Source: Larix kaempferi
Lineage: Eukaryota > Streptophyta > Pinopsida > Pinales > Pinaceae
Assembly: GCA_027924585.1 (NCBI GenBank)
Contig: BSBM01000386.1
Span: 4,786,001-4,850,000, forward strand
Length of the DNA stretch: 64,000 bases
Direction of reading: 5' to 3'
In this document: positions 1-10,727 of the stretch, in pieces
Position numbering within the stretch: position 1 is the stretch's first letter
Layout of the letters: each line of letters begins with the position of its first letter
The notes under the pieces: generated by a model
Told to the model about the DNA's origin: nothing
Seen by the model: only the letters and a program-made list of their open reading frames with translations
The model's database searches: none
Position numbers and translations under genes: made by a program

Positions 1-2558
1 GAGAAAATAGAGAAGGAGAAATGGTTGTTTGAGATTGGGTGGAGGTGAACCAAAACCTCTGAACAAATTTCTGAACGGTATTGGCTAAACCCATTTTTTC
101 TCCCTAAACCATTAATAAATTTTTGATTGATTGTTGGGTTGTGGTCAATGAAATGATGAATTGTGCATGAACCATTCTGGTGGAATTCCTAAGTACTAGT
201 TAAGCAGTTATGTGTTTTCACTATGGTACGATTGAAAAGAATCCAGAATGGGAATTGTGTGTTTTGGCATGGAATTGACTGTAACTTATTTCCTGAATGC
301 CTGTAAACCTGTGTTAAATCCCTATGAATTGTGAGGATTTCTGAGTGATTATTCCTGTTGTGGAATTAAGTTCGGGTTAAGGGGAGAGTCTCCTGGTGAA
401 TTCACAAGTCTAAGCTTAGAGGTGGTGTTCTATTGAGAGATGAATGGACATAATTACCTATGGTTGGGTGGAGCATGCCTCACACACAACCAGTTTCCCA
501 TATCCAGTATTTTACAGATAAGTTTTAATTTCTGGGAATGATCTTTTGTTTTTTCAATTTAGTTAATTGTTGAATGATAAAGAAAATTACATGTTTTAAA
601 TTCATGAGTTGTTTGTTGAATTCATGTATGTGGAATTGACATGGGTTAATTTCTACAATTTATTTTGTTTTTTGGTTTTATTTTCCATGAGGAATTAAAT
701 TGTGCAGACCTAAAATTAAATATTTTGTGATAAAATGTTAATTTCTTGAAATTGCAATTTTGGTATATTTATTTACGGGTTATTTTTCTGTAAAATGAAT
801 TTACTTATTTGCACCTATAAAATTGCTTGTAGGATAATGTTAGAGTGATAATGGCCATAATATTGTTATGGACTTGATTTCTATTTATCCATTTGTTAAT
901 AAAGCTATCTCAAGTGTTTTTGGCATGATGGTTGATGGAAATTCAACCATTAAATAGCTAGTTGTCATGATATATAATTATGGTTTCATGCACAAATTAA
1001 TTATTCCAGTTTGAGTGTTGCAAATTATAGCATATGAATTGAAGATGAAATTCATATGTAGTTTAAATTAAATTCCTATGCATGGAAATGGTGTGAATTT
1101 TCATTCATCCATGTGCTTATAAATAATCCATAAACCCTAAATTGCAGTGCTAAAACTATTATTGATTATAGTTAAATTGAAAGATTCATAGTGTTTATTT
1201 ATTATTGCACAGTAATTATACCTCGTTGCTTATTGAGTAATTGATTAACCATGTACTTGGTTAATGCGCATAACTCAATCCATTAGTGAAAAATGAAATA
1301 TTTATTAAGTAATGGTTTACTACACATAGTTCAATTCATTACTAAAAATGAAATATTTGTAAAGTACTTATTTTATGCACAATGTTTGAATTAATATTGT
1401 TTAATAAATTCTTAAGAAGATAATTAACAACTCTTAAATGTTGTTATTAAAACTTAGCCTTGAATGGTATCTTGTATTTAGAAACCATGTGATGATTTTG
1501 CTTATCCAAATAAGTTTAAATGGTTATGTTGAATTGTTAACTTATTTGCACAATTATCATATTGGAAGAATTCTTTCCATGATTGGGAAGGAATGATATT
1601 CGCTATCCTATTTAATTTATGCATTTAACCCTACTGGACGTAAATAAGTTGAGATATCACTAATTAGAATTCTTTCCATGATTTGGAAGGAATGATATTT
1701 GCTATCCTATTTAATTTATGCATTTAACCCTACTGCACGTAAATAAGTTGAGATATCACTCATTACTACGTAGTAAGTATGTTGGAATAGTACATTCCAT
1801 ACTTTGGATAATTTGGCATTTTCTATCCTACTTATTTTATACATGCAATCTTAATGCGCAATTAATATGTTGGAATATTAACTTTATTGGGCACTAATTT
1901 GATAAGATATTAACTTTACTACGCAATTTTTTAATTAGTAAGTTTAGTTAAATATGTTGGAATAATGATTTCCTCATATTTCAAACATTGGCATCATAGT
2001 GCGCAGTACCTAGATAGTTTCTAATGTGCAAACCTTAATATAATATTTTTACTGTGCGATCAGTAACTCAGTTTTTACTGCATAGGTAGTTTTTACTCCG
2101 TATATCTTATATGAAGTTTATTTATAACTTATGTTATGAATATGATTGTAAAACTATATGCTCATTAGTGGGAAATTCTTGATAGGGTTTTATTGCATGG
2201 TTTTTAATGTAAAACTTTACTGCATAGATTTAATAGAATATTTACTACGCAGATTTAATAGAATATCTACTGCCCCGTTTTAGTAAAGTATTTACTAGAA
2301 AATTCGGTCCAAGTTTTTATGGGTCCATTATAGGATATTTTTAATTACAAGTATTTATTATGTGAATTAATCATGAAGTATTATTAGAATTGAGAAATGT
2401 GCAACATATGATTAAATTACGCTTCTGCTAAAGATTCATTTAATATGTTTTTCTATGCATTATTGTGCATAAGCTTAGTTAATGCATATGAACCTTATGC
2501 ATGTAAAATATAAAAAAAATGCTGTGTGTTAATTTAATGTGATACTAGGTGTGTTACA
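1..2558 (+). mobile_element. 3' part of a long LTR (probably Ty3/Gypsy)
   Basis: AT-rich sequence without a usable ORF runs to a terminal CA at 2557-2558. Three bases later comes TTGGTATCAGGG, which resembles the primer-binding site for initiator Met tRNA. An LTR end next to a PBS is the normal order at the 5' side of an LTR retrotransposon, so I read this as a 5' LTR whose start lies before the window, or as one starting somewhere inside it. Its length (up to more than 2.5 kb) would suit a Ty3/Gypsy element. No second copy of this LTR lies in the window, so the assignment rests on one boundary only. Confidence 0.55.
1568..1765. repeat. 99-bp tandem duplication inside the LTR
   Basis: Two nearly identical units begin with GAATTCTTTCCATGAT at 1568 and 1667. 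Both run through a stretch ending near AAGTTGAGATATCACT. A diverged third copy may follow up to about 1850. It is probably a local duplication in the LTR. Confidence 0.8.
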
Positions 2559-2561
2559 AAT

Positions 2562-2573
2562 TGGTATCAGGGA
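2562..2573 (+). other. Primer-binding site, initiator Met tRNA type
   Basis: TGGTATCAGGGA follows the CA end of the LTR after a short gap. The canonical plant initiator-Met PBS starts TGGTATCAGAGC, so the match is good over the first nine bases and then diverges. Confidence 0.6.
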
Positions 2574-2889
2574 TAAGGTTCTGACACTTAGCCTCTGGGA
2601 AATCTATGAAGTACTTGAATGCAGTTAAAAGGTTTTATCTTTGAACATTACATTATTTTGTTTCGGTTTGAATGTTTGGATTCTTGTTCATTGTGATTGA
2701 TGTGAATTGATGTATGAATTCCTAATGCTATCAGACTTATGTTAAATTATGAAAATAAAATCTAGCTGAGATGAATGTGCATTCTTACAATTTATGTGGA
2801 CTAACTAAAATGACCTTGGTTGAAAGCTATAGATTGGATTGTTTCCATTGAATTCAGTTTCCAGGTTATAGGATAGTGGAACTAAAAGA

Positions 2890-3108
2890 ATGGTAGAAAG
2901 CTCTGAAATGTTTCAATTTGCTGAAGAAGTGAGAATGGATGATCAAAAGACAGAATCCAATGGTCACTAGACAGTTATGGGAGAATTCGAAGTGTATCAT
3001 ACTTTGAAGAATATACAAACTAGGAATAAACAAATCCTGCAAGGTCTGGAGCAGCAAAGTCGAGTGAATCTACAAGTTATCTTAGATACACTCCCCCTGT
3101 ATAGTTGA
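2890..3108 (+). pseudogene. Short broken ORF just inside the PBS
   Basis: An ATG at 2890 opens a frame of about 73 codons interrupted by one TAG. Translation starts MVESSEMFQFAEEVRMDD and continues after the stop with a charged, Gln-rich stretch. I do not recognise a family. The position (about 330 bp inside the PBS) would suit a leader peptide or a Gag remnant of the element whose LTR ends at 2558. It could equally be chance. Confidence 0.25.
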
Positions 3109-3753
3109 TATATTCATTCAATATATTGATATTCTGTTCCTATTATAACTGTTCACAATACATCATCACTCCTTTTCCAAATCTTCATGCAATCTTCCCA
3201 TTGTGCCAGCAGCGCAGTCCTAAGTTTCAGTTGCTTCTAGTTTTGCACTATCCTTTCCATTGATATCTTTTCTGCATCTGAATTTTCCTTAAGTCGCATT
3301 TACTACACCGTGACTTCCCTTGTTACCTTTTCTAACGTCACATCCTTTTCCATGACAACCAAATATCTGGCATGTTTTTCCACCCGTTATCTAGCTTGGC
3401 CATAAAGTGTATGACAAACCATTCATGTGACACCTTTGACGTGTCACAATCGTACTTGATATTTTGGGCAAGCATCATTCTTCTCGCACGGAACAATGAA
3501 TTAGATTTCCACTTTTCGTCCTTTCGCTTAGACTCATTAACTCGAGAAATTTATTTTGGCGACTCCATCACCAGCTTTGGATCATGTGGACTTGAATGTG
3601 ATTTACTACACATATCTTCGAATTAATTTCACGCGCACAAAAAAATACCATCTGATTCTATAATAGAGCTGCAAAATGCCTAGTTCATAACCTTTGTTCT
3701 TCTGCCATATTCCTCCGTGTTGCATTTCCTCCTGGTCTTTCATCTTTCTAGTC

Positions 3754-4167
3754 ATGGATTCCTTCTACAAGAAGATGAACAATTCCCTTGAAAATGTGTG
3801 CCTTGTTGTCAAATCGCAACAGCCAGATTTCACTCGTCTAAGAGTCGACATGGGAATTTGGCAGGGACAAATGGAGGATTCCAAATTCAATCACATGTAT
3901 GCCCAGTCGTAAGTGAACCATGGCCACATGGAGGTATTGAATCATCTGAGAAGACGAGTCAACCTCCTGGAACAACATCAACAACCAATTCTAGACACTT
4001 TGAATTCGATTCAATTTTATCAATCTCCTAAACAAGCATCATTTGCAACTCTGGAGCTTTATCTGCTACAATCAGCTTCTGAGTACAACGAGCTGGTGCC
4101 AATGGATTTGGAGCTCCATCTTGCACAACAAACAGACACAGATTTAGACCTTGAATTGTGGCTTTGA
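3754..4167 (+). pseudogene. Short Gln/Leu-rich ORF with one stop
   Basis: An ATG at 3754 starts a frame of 137 codons broken by a TAA at 3910-3912. The product is Gln- and Leu-rich (for example RRRVNLLEQHQQPILDTL) and would form amphipathic helices, as in the N-terminal region of some Gag proteins. There is no zinc knuckle or catalytic motif. It may belong to the element that begins at 2558. No function can be assigned. Confidence 0.3.
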
Positions 4168-4849
4168 GTTACTCCATGAATCTCAATTTTTCTTGATATA
4201 ACATCCATTTTCCTCATGAACTCGCCATTTTGGCCTCAGCATGAAGTCTCTTTTGATGTTCAATTTTTTTAAGCTAACAAAAGACTCGTGCATTTTGTAA
4301 ACGCACCAATTCTGAATGTAATACAAATAATTTTTTTTATATGTATCTCTACGCAAACTCATGTTTACTTCAACAATATTTGTTTATATTTTTTCTTCAT
4401 TCTATCACATGCAAGTGCTTTTGTGCGGCAACTTAACTTCAACATAACTTGGAAACCAATTGAATACACATATCTTTCTTCATCAATAATACTAAATATT
4501 TTTATGTGACACTCCAACTCAACACATATAAATTTTTGCAATATTTATGCGACAGACATCCTCAAACTATAACCTTCACTAACATACTCCTTGAATTCCT
4601 AAGATGCATCGTGTTGAATTCAAGGATATCACTCAATTTCTTGGAGATCAGCAAGAGGGGCAACAATTGCTTGCTCCTTTGGATGTACTTGGATTGCCAG
4701 CTTCTTCTACACATTTTTTAGTAGATTTCCTTACCCAATGCTTCATGTGTGCACTTTTATTATGATTTTGTCCTTGAATACCTTCCCTATTGATTCTTGT
4801 ATGGTGTTTTCATTTGTTCAACATGTTTTCATTAGGATAGTTCACTATT
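4168..4849. other. AT-rich stretch with nothing recognisable
   Basis: Only short low-complexity ORFs occur. The stretch lies between the plus-strand element at the left edge and the minus-strand Copia, and presumably contains their unresolved junction. Confidence 0.4.
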
Positions 4850-6779
4850 CTTCGACAATACATAGCCTTATTTCCAAATCCATCACATGCATAGCATCTC
4901 ATAGTTTGGAAATACTTTGCAATAAGACCAATGCGATTGCACCTTGTGCAATTCATTCTATTGATCCTTCTATTGTTAGTATAATGAAAAGAGTTGTAAT
5001 CATTGAAGGAATTGTCATAGCTAAAAGACTTCCCTTGATTTGAACGATGATCACTATCACAGACCTTCCTAGATGTTCTTTCATAACCAAGTCCCGAGTT
5101 ACCTTCTGGTGATCTCTGATAATTCAGAAGTGATGTGATCCCTTGGTCTTTTTCTTCATTTCATCCTCAAAAATAGTCTTGTCACTTCTTGGATGTGTGC
5201 AATTTGGAGTATCACTTATGTTGAGATCTTGAACTTGTTTCTTTCCCTTTATCTCGATCAACTTGTATTCTAATCGAGATATCTCTCTATCCTTTAGTTC
5301 AAACTAACTTTTCAGCATCTTATTTTTCTGTGCTAACTCTTCCAAAGAAGCCTTCAACATGGATTTTTCTTTTTCAAAAGTTTTGACCTTTTCAACTGCG
5401 CAATTCAGTTGTTTCTCATATGCCATGATCTTTTCACAGACTTGTTTTTCATGATATTCTTGAACATCTTTTGCATGCTTGACCTATTATTTATACTTCA
5501 ATAGTTGGTCCTACAACAGTTTATTCTTCTCCCTTGACTTCTTCAATTCCTCTAAGGCACTTACTAGTTCACCTTCCCAATTGACATATGCAACTTATTA
5601 TTCTTCATATTGACTATCATATTTGAATTCTGCGACATGATTTGGAGGTGTATTGATGGACCCACTAAAGAAGTATTTATCCAGTGATCTTATTTTTCTT
5701 TACGCAATTGGTGTATTCTTCTTGATTGAAGAAAAAATCTTCTTCTTTTCATAACTTTTTTCTTCTTCCACAAAGGCCATGAATAGTAGCTATTTTGGCT
5801 TGTCGTCACAGTCACTTTCTTCAGACACAATGTTGTCTTCCTCAATATACAGACTCTTCCTCTACTTTGGAACCTTCTTTCTAGTCCTTGGTCTGTCCTG
5901 AGTGTGCGCCATTCTTTGTTCATGGGAACTGGTTTCTTCCTCGCTGTCACTATCTCCATCTTCTGTGTATGGAAACGTAGAAGCAAAGTGGCAAGTTCCC
6001 CCACATATGAAACATTTGAAAGGAAACTTGTTTTTATACTTACCACATCCTCTTTTCAGCTTCCTTACAAAGTTTTAATCCTCTTCATCTGATTCATTGC
6101 AAGAGTCCTTGTCATGCTCATGATTAGCCTTTCTAGTGGATTTAAAGGCCGCTTCTTTTCTGATGGGATTTTCTTTCTCAATTCTCATTTCATATGCAGT
6201 CAATATCCCTTGAAGATCATCCTTTTTTAGGTCTACAAGATTGGCTCTATCTTCCAACACAGATACCTTTGCATCAAATCTTGAGGGACGAGTTCTTAGT
6301 ATTTTCTGTACCACTGATTCTTCTTCTGGAGTAACTCCAAGACTCTTGATAGAATTAACTATCTCATCAACCCGTAAGAAGTAAGAGGAAATGTTCTCTT
6401 CAAATTTAATTTTTAGGGATTCATATTACCCAGAGTAATTATGCAGTTTTTCCTTCTTTACTTTCCCGTCACCCTCATAGACACCTCTGATTTTATCCCA
6501 TACTTTATTGGCTGAGGTGTAATGCATTACCTTGCTAATTTTAGTATCTATTAACCCACATAGTATTGCACTTATGTCTCTTGCATTGCATTCATATAGT
6601 CTCCTTTCAGTTGGGTCAACTGGTGCGACTGCTGGAACATTGTAACCATCCACAATGGACTACCAGACTTTAGCTCCAAGAGATTGCAAATACACTTCCA
6701 TCCTGACCTTCCAAAAGGTGTAGTCGGTGCCATCAAACCTTGGTGGTTTGTTGGTGGAGATACCTTCCTGCTTGTCCAT
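4850..6779 (-). pseudogene. gag: Copia gag polyprotein, decayed
   Basis: Read on the minus strand from ATG at 6779, the product starts MDKQEGISTNKPPRFDGTDY, the usual opening of plant Ty1/Copia Gag. A Gag capsid-like helix region follows (HYTSANKVWDKIRGVYEG; LRTRPSRFDAKVSVLEDR). A first zinc knuckle near 6020-5980 is damaged: CFICGGTCHFASTF has lost its final Cys. An acidic Ser/Glu stretch and a coiled-coil part (around 5560-5480) come next. A second double-knuckle region near 4960-4850 (CTRCNRIGLIAKYF, then CYACDGFGNKAMYC) has lost its His residues. Several in-frame stops are present. The gene lies directly downstream of the PBS and LTR at 6832-7340. Protease, integrase and RT were not found, so the element is truncated on its 3' side. 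Confidence 0.7.
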
Positions 6780-6831
6780 ATATGTGCATGGCTCTATCTT
6801 ACAGATGTTAAGCTATGTTACTAAAGACACC

Positions 6832-6844
6832 CTCTATGATACCA
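6832..6844 (-). other. Primer-binding site of the minus-strand Copia
   Basis: The minus strand reads TGGTATCATAGAG, two bases downstream of the LTR terminus CA. It matches the initiator-Met PBS except in the last positions, and gag follows at 6779. Confidence 0.65.
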
Positions 6845-6846
6845 AT

Positions 6847-7340
6847 TGTTGCATCTATTTAATACTGATAGGGGGGATGAATCAATATTAGGATAGTTAT
6901 GAGAAGTTTTTAACTTCGTAGCTAATTAATCTGAACTTTAATTATGCATCCACCATAAATAAAATAATCATCCACATATGCTCAAAACACAAAAAACAAA
7001 ACACACGGAATTTTTATGTGGAAACCCATGGAATTCTCTTTTATCAGCATAGATCCATCTTAAACTCGTATCTATCAAGCACTGAGAGGGATCCAATTTC
7101 TTGAGGTGTATTTATTTTTTTAAATTTAAACTCAAGAAATTTGATCTCTCTTGATTGATAGATTCGGGTTTAAGTTTTAATTTTTTATTTTATAAATGAA
7201 CATCTATTTTTTAATTACTTTTCATAATATTTAATTTTGTGAATCAACATGGATTTTTTTAATTACTTTCCATAATTTTGTATTTTATGATCTGACATGA
7301 ATTTTTTTAATTATATTGTTACATCACAAATGTTACAACA
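6847..7340 (-). mobile_element. LTR of the minus-strand Copia (494 bp)
   Basis: On the minus strand it begins TGTTGTAACA and ends GATGCAACA, the TG...CA termini of an LTR, and is followed by a PBS and gag. The plus strand contains ACACGGAATTTTTATGTGGAAACCC, the same kind of segment as ACACAGATTTATCCTGGGAAACCC in the Copia LTRs at 38240 and 62941, which supports a Copia identity. The bases to its right (tctcccccatac) look like a polypurine tract on the minus strand, which would instead mark a 3' LTR; see the findings. Confidence 0.6.
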
Positions 7341-8001
7341 TCTCCCCCATACTGGGTTGTAGAGCACCTCGTTTCACTCGGTGCAATAATGAAAATATTA
7401 CATTCAAGGAAGCAACAACTAGAATGAGGCACCGACCCCCTAGTTTTACAAGAACTGACCTGAAGGAAGCACCAACTGGAAGGAGGCACCAACCCCCTAG
7501 TTTTACAGGAACTGACCTGAAGGAAGCACCAACTGGAAGGACACTATGACCCCCTTCTCCTTGCCTCGTCATGCCACCCATATATATAAGAATAATATAT
7601 TGCACTATTGAAATTATAATCCGCGCACACTTCAGATGTACTGCTATTCTTTATGTTGTGCTCACCTCTTGTATGTTGTAATATTGATGTCACTGTGCTG
7701 CATACATCACTTGACTTCACACTCAACACCTCACTTCAACTAACGTTGCACAACATATACTGTGTGTTTCTTCATCAAATTATTTAGTCTGTGCCAAGAT
7801 TCAATATTCCATTATGCTATTGTGCATCTACAATCTCAACTGATACTACACATCAACCGATAATGTGGTGTTCTGACTTCCTGCACCGGTATCAAATGGA
7901 ACTACGCACCTTCAATGATATGTTATTTATTTTTAGGGGAAATCCTATTTAGATAATTTACGACCTTCTATGCATCATATAATTTATCTAGATCATGATG
8001 G
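7341..8001. other. LTR-like segment with TATA box, unassigned
   Basis: There is no coding region. A tandem 57-bp repeat (7408-7545) lies upstream of CCATATATATAAG near 7575-7590, a good plant TATA box on the plus strand. A CA end near 7882 is followed by CCGGTATCAAATGG, a weak initiator-Met PBS. Together this resembles a plus-strand LTR of about 550 bp starting near 7331, but no partner copy is present. Confidence 0.35.
7408..7545 (+). repeat. 57-bp tandem repeat, about 2.4 copies
   Basis: Units start with GGAAGCA at 7408, 7465 and 7522 and share the block CCCCCTAGTTTTACA. They sit about 40 bp upstream of a TATA box, the position of enhancer repeats in LTR U3 regions. Confidence 0.8.
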
Positions 8002-8143
8002 ACAAACAGTGTTGACAACACTTCCCCTGCTATTTGAACCACCCAGAAGATGAGTGAACTTGGAAGGTGAATCTACCCTAACAAGTTCTGACCCAGCTAA
8101 GACTTTATTTACACACACTGCCGCATCTTGCTCAGTTATAGGT

Positions 8144-8228
8144 GCGCGGTACTCCACACTACCGTGCTATGATGTTTCCCCAGAACGCGGTAGTACCGCG
8201 TCATGTTCAGACCACAGGGCGCGGTAGA
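8144..8228. repeat. Cluster of CGCGGTA palindromes in the LTR
   Basis: ACGCGGTAGTACCGCGT at 8185-8201 is a perfect 8-bp palindrome around one G. It is flanked by GCGCGGTACT (8144-8153), CTACCGTGC (about 8159-8167) and GCGCGGTAGA (about 8219-8228). The cluster is repeated in the 3' LTR at about 22745-22830. Confidence 0.75.
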
Positions 8229-8398
8229 CTTTTTATAGTCTTTTTTCCATGGCTTTTGGGATTTTCGATTTTCGAATATAATGGAAGATTGGGGTCCCTG
8301 ATTCGATCTCAACTCATTTCCCTCGATTAGAAACTCTGATCCACTTATCTCTCCATAGATCCACCCATCTCTCTTGTTAGTTAACCTTACCATACACT

Positions 8399-8406
8399 AT
8401 AAAAGA
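8399..8406 (+). promoter_or_regulatory. TATA box of element A 5' LTR
   Basis: TATAAAAG is conserved at 23000-23007 in the 3' LTR. Genomic RNA would start about 25-35 bp downstream. Confidence 0.65.
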
Positions 8407-8938
8407 GAGGCATTCCATGGGGAAAAGGGAGGACTCTTGGTAGTACCAAACTTATGGTCTTGCAGCATTGTGGAGATAGCTAGAGGAGAAGGCACTTGGA
8501 GATAGAGGATTGGCTTGGACATCAAGCACCTTTTGTAAGTATTCTTCAAGTTGTAATAAGATAACTTGTCTTGTCTTTCCCATTTCATGTGTATTGTTTA
8601 AGTATTTAGCATGGAATGTATCTAATCTGGATTTGAATTTAATTTTTATATCCAAGGTATTCAGAAGCTTGCATGTTTTTTCTTTGATTGATCTTAACAG
8701 GTTCTACGTTGGATGACTTGGATCAAAAAGCTGGAAACGGGACAAACGTCGAATTGAAAGGTATGTCATATCTCTCATTTGTTTTTGAATGCATATGATC
8801 TTGCTGTAAAAATTAATTCAGGAATCTCAAGGTAGCATTTGTTTAGACTTGTTTCTTGCTTTAGAGTTAGTTAAAAATCTACTTTAAAGTTAAGGGAGTT
8901 TTGAATTATCCGTAGGGCAGAATTCCACATAACAAGAA

Positions 8939-8954
8939 TGGCGACTCCGCTGGG
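8939..8954 (+). other. Primer-binding site of element A
   Basis: TGGCGACTCCGCTGGG starts four bases after the LTR end. It is not initiator-Met type. As I recall, Ogre-type Tat elements use a PBS like this, assigned to an Arg tRNA; I could not check the tRNA. Confidence 0.7.
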
Positions 8955-10727
8955 TTTGATTACTGCTTGATTGATTCAGTTCACTGTCATTTATCTTTTG
9001 ATTCTGAGTTTTTGTTGCACTTAAAACCAGTTTGAATCTTGGTCTTTTTTTACCTTTATTCACCCCTCCTCGCTGTAGTTTGTCTCCCTGTTTGATCACT
9101 GAGTCCCCTGGGTTAGCAACAACCCTGAAAATTTTATTTTTCTTTTCTCAAGATGCGCCTTTCCTTAACATGCCACAGTACCGCGCCCTCATAACTGCTT
9201 CCAGCACGGTAGTACCGCGTTCCATAAGTTAGTACCAGAGCGGTACTATCACAGTGCCACGTTGCATCCTCATTCTAACCCGCGGTAGTGTCTGCAAATT
9301 TTTAAATTTTTTATCTTTGCTTGGATTCCTGAGTATCTCTCTGCCTTAGGTAGTGTTTCCTGTTTCCTGTTAGCATCCTGGTCAATTTACAGTCTGCATC
9401 ATGTGCTTATTTCCCAGTTTGTGAGCTTGATTGTTGATTGAATTTAGTGGCATTTTTGACATATTGGGCCATTTTTCCAGTTTGATTGCATTGGCTTGAT
9501 TTTTTCACCCATCACTACTGTTCTCTGTTACTGAACCCTGTAGCTTTTACTGTCACATTATTATTATCATTTTCAGTAAATTAAAAGATCATTATTTGAG
9601 AACAATTCTATTGTTAAATAGAAAAAGTCTAGTAGTATTGTGTATTGGAAAATGAACCATTGAATTTGCCATAGAAATTCTTAATTTTTTGAAGCATTTT
9701 AGTTATAGAATCAGTGAATGAAAAAGAGTGTTCATTTCAGTTTGGATTCATTTACGAAAAGAAAAGAAAAAAATCTTTTGCTTTGATTTTTGCTTGTGAA
9801 CAATTTCATGCATGTTTGATCGAAGAACTCTCTCCCTTCCTTAGCTAGATTTCATCGAAGACAAAGGCTCAATTTTTGATTCATTCTCATTTGCATGGTT
9901 TGAGTCGTCATAACACCATCAAGTTTCACGTCCACTACCTGATTGAGTAAGACAACCACTAAAATTAATCTCCCTAATTAAACCAACATTATCCTCACTT
10001 GAGGAAATCAAAAGAATTTAATAGTTAGGTAGGACACCGGGGATAGGCATCAAAATAATTCCCCCTTGTCATTTTTCATCTAAGACATAGTCGTTGTCTT
10101 TAGGGAACTAAAATCCTCTAGTACTTATTGACACGGTCACAGCCAGTTTGTGGAGGGGCCTCCTGACTATTTTTAACTTTCAGGGGTTAAACGGCCGCGA
10201 GATTGAGAACCGGACGGACTTTGTGGAATGCCGCACTCCACTTAGCCCTAAGGCAACATCGATCGTTGTCTTCTTCGGAAGGCTGAAGTGCCCAAAACCT
10301 TTTCCGACATGTCATGAACAAGGTAGCTTAGTATCGATTCTACTAGGGATCTTTTACCCAGGATCCCTTTCGGTAGAGGGATATCCTTCTTATATCGGTC
10401 TCTCATGTTGTATTGTTCGACTTGGATTTCATCACCTTGCGAAGAATACAGCCTGTTGAGGTCTCCAGCTCTTAGTTAGGAGTTTGCTTGGTATCTCATC
10501 TTAATAGAGGGTCATTTTTCTTTATAGGGATTGCTTGTTGGCATTTTGGCCATTCTTTTTTTACTAGCTCGCTTATTGAGACGCCAGTCTCAGTATAGAT
10601 TTTAGAGCTTGCTTTTTTGGCCTGTGAGCCTTGCTTTTTCTAGCTCCTCTTCTGCACGCTCGGCTGTATTAGAGTTTTTGAGTTCTTTGTTTACAACACT
10701 GCCCCCGATTTTCATTTTCCTGTCATC
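8955..10727 (+). other. Leader of element A
   Basis: About 1.8 kb between PBS and gag without a convincing gene. It holds a second group of CGCGGTA/TACCGCG motifs (9174-9290). A GC-richer block from about 10140 to 10460 holds a 103-codon open frame that I cannot assign. Long leaders are usual in Tat elements. Confidence 0.5.
9174..9290. repeat. Second CGCGGTA/TACCGCG cluster, in the leader
   Basis: CACAGTACCGCGCC, GCACGGTAGTACCGCGTT (9204-9221), GAGCGGTACTATCACAGTGCC and CCCGCGGTAGTG occur within 120 bp. The second is a near-perfect hairpin. They match the LTR cluster in motif but not in flanking sequence. Confidence 0.7.

Larger units (their letters stand above)
8002..8934 (+). repeat. 5' LTR of element A
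   Basis: Homology to the 3' LTR begins at 8002 (ACAAACAGTGTTGAC) and ends at CA, 8933-8934. A TATA box, TATAAAAG, lies at 8399-8406. About 24 substitutions against the 3' LTR were counted by eye over 933 bp. The first 37 bases seen in the 3' LTR are missing or replaced here. Confidence 0.88.

Noticed and set aside
8136-8393. 85-residue minus-strand frame repeated at 22738
   Set aside because: It lies in the LTR of element A and recurs only because the LTR does; no domain or codon signature.
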